Shown here: piece after piece, positions 8,028-16,500 of the stretch
Numbering within the stretch: the stretch's first letter is position 1
Layout of the letters: each line of letters starts with the position of its first letter
Assembly: GCA_965261725.1 (NCBI GenBank)
Contig: CBDHDU010000044.1
Location: forward strand, 248,001 to 312,000
Reading direction: 5' to 3'
Source: CANDOC01 sp965261725
GTDB lineage: Bacteria; Pseudomonadota; Gammaproteobacteria; Pseudomonadales; Endozoicomonadaceae
DNA: 64,000 nt
Translations under genes and position numbers: made by a program
Notes under the pieces: model-generated
Databases searched by the model: none
The model's input: the letters and a program-made list of their open reading frames with translations, nothing else
Told to the model about the DNA's origin: nothing

Positions 8028-8990
8028 ATGCCGCAGCCTGACAGTACTCAGCCCCTGAGGATTGTATTCGCCGGAACCCCGGATTTCGCCGCCGCCCACC
8101 TGCAAACCCTGCTGGACAGTCATCATGAAGTGATTGCTGTATACAGTCAGCCAGACCGCCCGGCGGGTCGTGGGCGACAGCTGGCACAGTCTCCGGTCAA
8201 ACAGCTGGCTGTGAAACATGATATTCCGGTATTTCAGCCTAAAAGCCTGAAAGGTGAGCCGGAACAACAGGAACTGGCGGCACTGAATGCTGACTTGATG
8301 GTTGTTGTGGCCTACGGTCTGATTCTGCCGCAGGTGGTTCTGGATACGCCTCGTTATGGTTGCATCAATGTGCATGCCTCCATTCTGCCACGCTGGCGCG
8401 GTGCAGCACCGATTCAGCGTGCCATTGCTGCTGGCGATAAAGAATCCGGCGTTACCATCATGCAGATGGATGCCGGGCTCGATACCGGCGATATCCTGGT
8501 CAAGGCAACCTGCCCGATTCATGATACTGACACTGGCAGTGATTTACATGACCACCTGATTGAAGTCGGCCAGCCAGCCCTTGAACAAGCATTGGAACAG
8601 ATTGCGGGTGGAACACTACAACCAGAACCTCAGGACGATGCTCTGTGCACTTATGCCCACAAACTGACCAAAGAAGAGGGCATGCTGGACTGGAATAAAT
8701 CAGCACTGGAGCTGAAACGTCAGGTTCAGGCACTTAACCCATGGCCGGTTGCCTGGACAGCAATTGAGGGTGAACGTATTCGGGTCTGGTCTGTCACTCA
8801 TAGTGAAGCCACAACCGATAAAGCACCCGGTACCATTCTGGATGCCAACAAACAGGGCATTCATGTTGCTACAGCAGCAGGCGTATTGTCTTTGACTACG
8901 CTGCAGCCATCCGGCAAGCGTGCGATGGATACCCAAGCGCTTCTGAACAGTCGCCAGGAACAGTTTGTTCCCGGTAAGCGATTCAGCTAA
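8028..8990 (+). CDS. fmt: Methionyl-tRNA formyltransferase
   Basis: Formylates initiator Met-tRNA using 10-formyltetrahydrofolate. It has 320 residues. The N-terminal formyltransferase domain shows FAGTPDFAA (14-22), N114 and H116 of the active site, the folate loop SILPRWRGAAPI (118-129) and the catalytic Asp in GLDTGDIL (D152). The C-terminal OB-like domain binds tRNA. It ends 15 bp before rsmB and is probably in one operon with it. Its partner enzyme def lies about 1.3 kb upstream. Confidence 0.98.
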   Translation: MPQPDSTQPLRIVFAGTPDFAAAHLQTLLDSHHEVIAVYSQPDRPAGRGRQLAQSPVKQLAVKHDIPVFQPKSLKGEPEQQELAALNADLMVVVAYGLILPQVVLDTPRYGCINVHASILPRWRGAAPIQRAIAAGDKESGVTIMQMDAGLDTGDILVKATCPIHDTDTGSDLHDHLIEVGQPALEQALEQIAGGTLQPEPQDDALCTYAHKLTKEEGMLDWNKSALELKRQVQALNPWPVAWTAIEGERIRVWSVTHSEATTDKAPGTILDANKQGIHVATAAGVLSLTTLQPSGKRAMDTQALLNSRQEQFVPGKRFS

Positions 8991-9005
8991 ACAGAGCTCA
9001 CTATC

Positions 9006-10307
9006 ATGGCAAAACATGTCTCTGTAAGAGTCGCCGCCGTTCAGGCGGTGATGGCTGTTCGCTCCGGTGAATCATTATCTGCGGCCCTGCCCAAAGCGCA
9101 GGAAAACCTTTCTGACCGGGATCAGGCATTACTGCAGGAAATCTGCTTTGGAGTCATGCGGAACTTCCATCGCCTGCAGGCAATAAGTCATAACCTGATG
9201 GATAAGCCGCTGCGGAAAAAAGACTTTGATGTTGATTCACTGCTGCTGATTGGTATCTATCAACTATTACACACACGCATTCCACCACACGCCGCAATCG
9301 GCGAAACGGTTCAGGTTACCCGCACCCTTGGAAAGCCATGGGCAAGAGGGTTAGTGAATGCAGTACTGCGGAATGTACAGCGCAAACAGGATACGTTAGA
9401 CGAATTACTGACAACACCTGTTGCACGCTACTCACATCCGCAATGGCTACTGGAAAAACTGCAAAAAGCCTGGACGGATAACTGGCAGGATATTGCAGCG
9501 GCTGCAAACACCCATGCGCCGATGACACTGCGGGTTAGTCCGCTCCACCATAAGCGGGAAGAATATCTGCAGTTATTAAATAACAGTGATATTGAAGCAA
9601 CGCCCTGCCAGTTCGCAGAGGATGGCATCACTCTGAGCAAACCCACTTCTGTGGATAAACTGCCCGGTTTTGCCAAAGGCCATGTCAGTGTTCAGGATGA
9701 AGCAGCACAACTGTCGGCTGCATTACTGCCTGTTCAAAAGGGAATGCGGGTACTTGATACCTGCTGTGCCCCCGGCGGTAAAACTGTTCACCTGTTGGAG
9801 CACTGCCCTGATATCACCATGACAGCTCTCGATGCGGATGCTGAACGCTTATCACGGGTACAGGAAAATCTCGACCGAACCGGACTGAAAGCAAAACTGA
9901 TTACCGGTGACGCCTCCAAACCTGCAGACTGGTGGGATGAAGAGCTGTTCGATGCCATTCTATTGGATGCACCGTGTTCTGCGACAGGTGTTATACGTCG
10001 ACATCCTGATATTAAATTGTTACGTAAACCCAGTGATATTATGCCTCTGGCAGCACTGCAGGCAGAGATTCTTAAAGCCCAGTGGCAACTATTGAAGCCC
10101 GGCGGTCACTTGCTTTATGCAACCTGCTCTGTACTTCCGGAAGAAAACAGTCAGCAAATCAAGCGCTTTCTGGAATCAACCGATAATGCCCGTATGATTC
10201 CTATATCTGAAGAGTGGGGAATGGATACCGGCTTTGGTCGACAATTGTTCCCACAACAGGATGGACACGACGGCTTTTTCTACTGCCTGCTGCAAAAACA
10301 AGCCTGA
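9006..10307 (+). CDS. rsmB: 16S rRNA m5C967 methyltransferase RsmB
   Basis: Methylates C967 of 16S rRNA with S-adenosylmethionine. It has 433 residues. A NusB-like RNA-binding domain occupies about 1-140. The methyltransferase domain has the SAM loop DTCCAPGGKT (251-260), the release cysteine in DAPCSATG (C324) and the catalytic cysteine in YATCS (C374). It follows fmt by 15 bp. The 127-bp spacer to trkA holds two hairpins. Confidence 0.97.
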   Translation: MAKHVSVRVAAVQAVMAVRSGESLSAALPKAQENLSDRDQALLQEICFGVMRNFHRLQAISHNLMDKPLRKKDFDVDSLLLIGIYQLLHTRIPPHAAIGETVQVTRTLGKPWARGLVNAVLRNVQRKQDTLDELLTTPVARYSHPQWLLEKLQKAWTDNWQDIAAAANTHAPMTLRVSPLHHKREEYLQLLNNSDIEATPCQFAEDGITLSKPTSVDKLPGFAKGHVSVQDEAAQLSAALLPVQKGMRVLDTCCAPGGKTVHLLEHCPDITMTALDADAERLSRVQENLDRTGLKAKLITGDASKPADWWDEELFDAILLDAPCSATGVIRRHPDIKLLRKPSDIMPLAALQAEILKAQWQLLKPGGHLLYATCSVLPEENSQQIKRFLESTDNARMIPISEEWGMDTGFGRQLFPQQDGHDGFFYCLLQKQA

Positions 10308-10320
10308 AATATTTACCCGA

Positions 10321-10365
10321 CTGGCGCTGCCATGAGGAAAATCATTTCTCTCCTCTGGCAGCCAG
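10321..10365 (+). repeat. Imperfect long hairpin after rsmB
   Basis: CTGGCGCTGCCATGAGGA (10321-10338) pairs imperfectly with TCCTCTGGCAGCCAG (10351-10365), forming a GC-rich hairpin 14 bp after the rsmB stop. No T-run follows, so it may be an RNA-processing or stabilising element rather than an intrinsic terminator. Confidence 0.45.
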
Positions 10366-10395
10366 CATAAAATAAGCGGTAAACAAGCTTAAGTG

Positions 10396-10413
10396 CCGGT
10401 CATTCCCGACCGG
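10396..10413 (+). repeat. Small hairpin in trkA leader
   Basis: CCGGTC (10396-10401) and GACCGG (10408-10413) form a 6-bp GC-rich stem with a 6-nt loop about 20 bp before the trkA start. It may influence transcription read-through or translation of trkA. Confidence 0.35.
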
Positions 10414-10434
10414 TATTAAAAGGCCTCAATCATT

Positions 10435-11808
10435 ATGAAAATTATTATTCTGGGTGCCGGCCAGGTGGGTGGTACTCTGGCGGAAAATCTTGCCAGCGAA
10501 GAAAACGACATAACCGTTGTTGATACTGACGGCGACCGCCTGCGCGAGCTGCAGGACCGGATTGATATCCGCACCCTGCAGGGAAAAGCCTCTTTTCCCT
10601 CTATTCTTAAGCAGGCAGGGGCAGACGACGCTGAAATGCTGGTGGCAGTGACCAACAGCGATGAAGTGAATATGATTGCCTGCCAGATCGCTTACACCCT
10701 GTTTCAGACACCCACCAAAATTGCCCGTATCCGTCAGGCGGCTTATCTGACCAAAGAAGCCCTGTTTAATGATGATGCGGTTCCCGTTGATGTATTGATC
10801 AGTCCGGAGCAGGTGGTAACCAATCATATTGTCCGCCTGATTGAGCATCCGGGGGCATTACAGGTGATGGACTTTGCGGGCAGAAAACTGCAGTTAGTCG
10901 CAGTAAGAGCCTACTACGGCGGACCACTGGTAAACCAGGAACTGCGGACTATTCGCGAGCATATGCCTAATGTGGATACCCGTGTCGCGGCTATTTTCCG
11001 CCGGGGTAAAGCGATTGTTCCTGAAGGTAATACCGTGATTGAGGTTGATGATGAAGTCTTCTTCATTGCCGACCGCAAGGATATTCGGGCGGTGATGGGG
11101 GAGCTGCGCCGCCTCGACAGCGATTACAAGCGCATCATTATTGCCGGGGGCGGTAATATTGGTCAGCGTCTGGCTGAAACGCTGGAGAGTAATTACAAGG
11201 TTAAAATCATCGAACAGAACCTTGAGCGCTGCCATCATCTGTCACAGGTTTTAAACAAAACCATGGTGTTTAACGGCAATGCTTCTGATAAGGAGCTGCT
11301 GTTATCGGAAAGCATCGAAGAAACTGATGTCTTCTGCGCGTTGACCAACGATGATGAAGCCAATGTCATGGCATCCATGCTGGCCAAACGTCTTGGTGCC
11401 CGCAAGGTTATGGCGCTGATCAATAACCCGGCTTATGTAGACCTGGTGCAGGGTGGAGAGATTGATATTGCGATTTCTCCACAGCTGGCAACCATCAGCA
11501 GTATGCTTCGCCATGTAAGAAAAGGCGACGTAGTAAACGTTCACTCACTCAGAAGAGGTGCTGCAGAAGCGATTGAGGCTATTGCTCATGGTGATGAGCG
11601 TAATTCCAAGGTCGTTGGCAAACTGATTGGCGATATAGAACTGCCTCAGGGAACCACGATTGGTGCCATCGTCAGAAATGATGAAGTACTGATTGCTCAC
11701 GACCATATCAAGGTCGAATCAGAAGACCATGTAATACTGTTCCTGACCAACAAAAAGCGCATCAGGGAAGTGGAAAAGCTGTTCCAGGTGGGGCTGGGCT
11801 TCTTTTGA
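10435..11808 (+). CDS. trkA: Trk potassium uptake regulatory protein TrkA
   Basis: Cytoplasmic NAD-binding gating subunit of the Trk K+ uptake system. It has 457 residues in two RCK halves. The first Rossmann loop is GAGQVGG (7-13) and the second GGGNIGQ lies near 238. Each is followed by a TrkA-C type domain. Its membrane partner trkH follows about 250 bp downstream, so both main parts of the system lie together here. The fmt-rsmB-trkA order matches Pseudomonas. Confidence 0.97.
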   Translation: MKIIILGAGQVGGTLAENLASEENDITVVDTDGDRLRELQDRIDIRTLQGKASFPSILKQAGADDAEMLVAVTNSDEVNMIACQIAYTLFQTPTKIARIRQAAYLTKEALFNDDAVPVDVLISPEQVVTNHIVRLIEHPGALQVMDFAGRKLQLVAVRAYYGGPLVNQELRTIREHMPNVDTRVAAIFRRGKAIVPEGNTVIEVDDEVFFIADRKDIRAVMGELRRLDSDYKRIIIAGGGNIGQRLAETLESNYKVKIIEQNLERCHHLSQVLNKTMVFNGNASDKELLLSESIEETDVFCALTNDDEANVMASMLAKRLGARKVMALINNPAYVDLVQGGEIDIAISPQLATISSMLRHVRKGDVVNVHSLRRGAAEAIEAIAHGDERNSKVVGKLIGDIELPQGTTIGAIVRNDEVLIAHDHIKVESEDHVILFLTNKKRIREVEKLFQVGLGFF

Positions 11809-12061
11809 TAATTATTAAAAAATTCAGAACCATTTACCTTAAGATAACAATAATGATGTACGTAAACAGCTGATATTTTCATGCCAGCACATCATGACAA
11901 CACTCAGGGAAAATGCTGAACATCACAGCTTGAAACGGATTTCGCCTACTGGCTGCGTTTTTTAAGCATAAGTAGAATAGCAGTTTATGTCGTGCGGTTA
12001 TGATGAATCATATCTACACGACAGCCAACACACTGCAAAAACAGAGACGCACAGGGACATT

Positions 12062-13510
12062 ATGCATCTGTCGCTTATATTCCGGGTTCTCGGCATTTTA
12101 TTAATGCTGTTTAGCATGTCGAGCCTGCCACCCATGCTGGTGGCGCTATTATATGATGAGCCGGAAATCGCCGTTTTCAGCTATACATTCATGATAACCC
12201 TGTTCACAGGGTTTGTATTCTGGCTGCCGTTTAAAAATAAACGTCAGGAGCTGCGTACACGGGATGGTTTTTTGGTAACGGTATTATTCTGGACGGTACT
12301 GGGCAGCTTTGGTTCGCTTCCCTTTCTGTTAATGGATACACCGGCACTGAGTATTTCTGATGCCATGTTTGAAGCCATATCGGGGCTGACAACAACCGGG
12401 GCAACCATTCTTACTCATATTGAAGCGCTGCCTAAATCCATTCTGTTTTACCGCCAGCAGCTGCAATGGTTTGGCGGTATGGGAATCATCGTTTTAGCCG
12501 TCGCCGTTTTGCCCATGCTGGGGATCGGGGGAATGCAGCTTTATCGCAGCGAAACACCGGGTCCCATTAAGGACAGCAAGCTGACACCACGAATTACCGA
12601 AACCGCCAAAGCCCTGTGGATAATTTATATGGTACTGACGGTAGCTTGTGGACTGGCTTACTGGTTCTCCGGTATGTCGGCGTTTGATGCCATCAGTCAT
12701 AGCTTCAGTACGGTCGCTATCGGTGGTTTTTCCACTTATGACAGCAGTATGGGTGCCTTTAACAGCAGTACTATTGAAATTATTGCGATTGCTTTTATGG
12801 TCATCAGCGGTATGAACTATGCTCTGCATTTCTTTGCCTGGCGCCATAAAAGCCTGCTGCATTACTGGCAAGACCCGGAGTTCAAAACCTACGCCCTGTT
12901 ACTGGGTGTAGTGACTCTGATTACCGTTGTGACCCTTGGTTTTACCGACCATATGGACTGGGGAACCGCATTAAGACAGGGTGCTTTTCAGGTTGCTTCC
13001 ATTGCCACTACCACTGGATTTGCTACCGACGACTTTTCCGTGTGGCCGGTGTTCCTGCCAATGCTGCTGTTTATGACTGCTTTTGCCGGTGGCTGTGCCG
13101 GTTCTGCCGGTGGTGGTATGAAGATTATCCGGGTATTGCTGATCTACAAACAGGGCGTGCGTGAACTGCAACGCATGGTGCATCCCAATGCCATTATCAG
13201 CATAAAACTGGGAAAAAAACCGGTAGACGACAGGGTAGGGGGTGCCGTCTGGGGCTTCTTCTCGGCCTATATGTTCCTGTTTCTGGTGCTTTATCTCGCA
13301 GTGATGGCAACCGGTGTAGAGATGACCACGGCATTTTCTACCGTGGCCTCCTGTATGAATAACCTGGGACCAGCACTGGGCGATGCATCGGCAAACTATG
13401 CCAGTTTACCGGATGCTGCCAAGTGGATTCTCAGCTTTGCCATGCTACTGGGGCGGCTTGAGATATTTACCCTGCTGGTGTTGTTTACTCCGGCGTTTTG
13501 GCGGTATTGA
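12062..13510 (+). CDS. trkH: Trk potassium uptake protein TrkH
   Basis: K+-translocating membrane subunit, a four-fold repeat of M1-P-M2 units with selectivity-filter glycines (for example TTTGAT, TVAIGGFST, TTTGF). Starting at the ATG at 12062, with AGGGACATT in front, gives 482 residues, the E. coli TrkH length. A longer frame from 11987 would add 25 hydrophilic residues unlike the family. A strong bidirectional terminator follows immediately. It is a partner of TrkA just upstream. Confidence 0.95.
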   Translation: MHLSLIFRVLGILLMLFSMSSLPPMLVALLYDEPEIAVFSYTFMITLFTGFVFWLPFKNKRQELRTRDGFLVTVLFWTVLGSFGSLPFLLMDTPALSISDAMFEAISGLTTTGATILTHIEALPKSILFYRQQLQWFGGMGIIVLAVAVLPMLGIGGMQLYRSETPGPIKDSKLTPRITETAKALWIIYMVLTVACGLAYWFSGMSAFDAISHSFSTVAIGGFSTYDSSMGAFNSSTIEIIAIAFMVISGMNYALHFFAWRHKSLLHYWQDPEFKTYALLLGVVTLITVVTLGFTDHMDWGTALRQGAFQVASIATTTGFATDDFSVWPVFLPMLLFMTAFAGGCAGSAGGGMKIIRVLLIYKQGVRELQRMVHPNAIISIKLGKKPVDDRVGGAVWGFFSAYMFLFLVLYLAVMATGVEMTTAFSTVASCMNNLGPALGDASANYASLPDAAKWILSFAMLLGRLEIFTLLVLFTPAFWRY

Positions 13511-13519
13511 AAACATCTT

Positions 13520-13550
13520 AAGGCCATCATGCTCAATGATGGCCTTTTTA
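13520..13550. terminator. Bidirectional terminator between trkH and the 1559-residue gene
   Basis: AAGGCCATCAT (13520-13530) and ATGATGGCCTT (13536-13546) make an 11-bp perfect stem with a 5-nt loop, followed by T's rightward. It serves the two convergent genes on either side. Confidence 0.8.
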
Positions 13551-13558
13551 AATTTAAC

Positions 13559-16500
13559 CTAGCATTCAGTGGTAACAGTATTATGAAGCTTTAAATACCG
13601 CCTGAATATTTCGATTATTTGAGGGGTAATCCCGTTAAGAATGGTAGTCAGCTGATTATCATCAGCTGAGCTTGTCCTTTCCATTAATTCCCGCAGAAGC
13701 TGCTCTACCACTTGCGGGTTCAACTTATCGGCAGATGCCTGGAAATACTTTTCACTATCAATATATGACCGAAATTTATCTGCTAGTGCATATACGGAAC
13801 CACCAAAATAAGTCTCAATAATATCTTTGAAAACCTCGACTAAACAATCCGGATGACTAGCACCATTTCTTACCTCCCAAAGATACTTTCGAACCTCTAC
13901 TGCTGATGGGGATACTTGAGAAAATGTAAACTGTTTTGGTTGAGCAACAGCCCCCAATTCCTGCTCCCACTTATCTGGTACAACATAGTTAGGTGTAGCG
14001 GGCACAACAGCAAGTCTTGGCTCTACACTTAATTTTCTAGAGTGTACTGTAGACTTATTCAGAGATGCGCCAGTTAAAACATCCCCTGGATCAGAGCAAG
14101 TTCTAGAAGGTGGACCATATGATGTTTTCCTATGAGCAGAAGCTACCTTCCCGTGGGAGCTATCAAAGGAGTTGGCCTTAGAGTGATGAATTACAAGCCC
14201 AGTTGGTGTTGAGGGTATATGGTAATTGCCTTTAGTTGGCGGCCAATGCAGGTGAGAAACGCTACCAGAACCACCAGAAGGTGGTGACATCAGGTCTCTA
14301 TACAGCCTACTGTGAGAATCGCTATGACTACCAGAATAAAAGGATGAGTTACTGGATCTGGTGTCATAAGAAATAAATATACCTGAATCAAAGCCAGCGG
14401 CATTAGGTGGACGAAGGAATTGTGTCGAGTGACTCACACTTCTATCAAGCGAGAGTTTTCTACTACCTTGCTTACTTCCACCGACAGGAGAAGAATTCGC
14501 CCCCGTATGTAAAGGTGATACTGTCCATTCCTCAGCCTCTTCTACTTCTATTTGATCTAATAAATTACCCTCAGAACGCCTTCTTGTAAGAGTTTCTTCT
14601 CTTTCTTCAAGTAATAAGGCTTCACCCCGCCGATCTTCATCTTCTATATCTATATCTATATGAGAAGTGACTTTGTGGGAAGTGATATCAGAACAGCTAA
14701 CAGCTCCATATTTCTGCCCTTTTAGCCTTTTAGACCCAGCTATAACAGGTGCTTTTTTCTGACCCGATGTAAACCTTGCGTATAGATATTTACCTATTCT
14801 TAGTAAATCATCTGCAAAAGATTTTTTCCTCGCCCTTTCTACCTGTGTCCTTCCACTACCATCTAGATCTATATCTTCTCCAGAAGAAAGATGAGTGTTA
14901 GACGATGATGCAGGTGATGGAGAAGTATATTCAGCATCATTTTGGTCAACACCTAACAGGCTCCTGTCTGAAACATTAAGCTTCGAAGAAGGCTCATGCG
15001 AAACAGATCGACCCAATCCCGGATTCATATGACATTCTACACTGTGAACTGAAGACCAGTCTGCAGAGAGTGATCGTTGATGAGAACTGCGATCATGGCC
15101 AACCTGTTCTACATGAATAAGAGGTTTTTGAAGAAGTTCTCCAAGAGTGGCTCTCCTTGTTGGTTGATCTTCTTCAGCTGCAACTAAATCACTTCTTCCA
15201 GCGCCACCAAATTCAAACAGGATAACATATAGCACCTCAGTTCTTCGTGATGAGGCAACACAGCCAGTATCTTGCAACGCAGACATCAAAACACTACAAG
15301 TTTTATTTATCGCTGTATCGAGGTCTACTTCATCCATGCCCCCAACTTTAAATAACTTATTAAGTACAGCTTCTAAATAGCTCTCAATGTAAGCCCGATC
15401 GGATTTTGCCTGTTTCTTCATATTAGGCGAGACCTTGGACATAAAATCTTTAATACCATCGCCAGGGAAAGAACTCGTTACCTTTTTTGCTAATCGTTTT
15501 GCCGCATCAGGTGTATCAATACAATAAAGTACACATCTCTTAGAAACAATAACAAAGTCTTTTAGATTAACTTTTCTTTCTTTTACTGCAGATTTAACAA
15601 CCCAGTTAATCACATGCTCTAATTTTTCATTGGTAAAAAACGCTGCAGGCAAAGATATATCTCTTAAGCTCTCCAGAGCAGGACAACATCGACCCGCTTT
15701 AGGCTTTGCGGGTACAAAGAAGGGATCTTTTTCATCTTTTGGAATACGAGAACAAATCAACCTTGCCCGTGTTCTGCAATCATCATAGTTAAAACCACCT
15801 GAAACAAAGTTTACTTTAGGAAACACCTGAGGGAACAACAAAGGATTCTCACATACTTGCCCGTTTGAGCTATAAAGATGCAACCCAAGCAACAGCTCCG
15901 CCATTAAGACATTAGCATTATGGAAACGTTGGTCTAGCATATAATCACGCCAATATGGATTCCACTCACTCAGTGGAAATCTGTCTTTTTCTACACTTAT
16001 CCCATAGTACTCTTTAATTGCAATCTCAGCACTTCTTACACTCAGTTTCAATAAATCTCTGCTTTTTAATTCGGTAGCTCTCGTTAGGCCACCAATGGGC
16101 CCACTAACTAACTTTCTCTTACCTCTTCCTTTTTGATCTTCTTCAAAAGTAACAGGAGCTAAAGTAGATTCCAATTTACCAAGAGCACTAGACCACCCTT
16201 CCAGAGTATAGCGAAACGCTCCTAACACATAATCATCACCCTGTTTCTTAATAAAGCATTCTGTTTCAAAATCAAACTTGGCACCTACCTTAAATTCGCC
16301 TCTACTGGTCGTGTATTCTGTAGCAGAAAGCAACTTCAATTCCTGCCGTCCATTTTGGGCAATAGTAACTTCGTTATACTTAGCTGATGTTTTTACTAAA
16401 TAACCTCCGTCAGCTAACTCAAGAACTGACATTGAGCCCACTCGCCCAGTGCAAACCTGAAATGGGTTATCAGGGCAGAGTAAAGGAAGTACCTTTTGAT

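Noticed and set aside
11987..12061. 25-codon N-terminal extension of trkH
   Set aside because: The extension is hydrophilic. The internal ATG has AGGGACATT in front and gives the family length.
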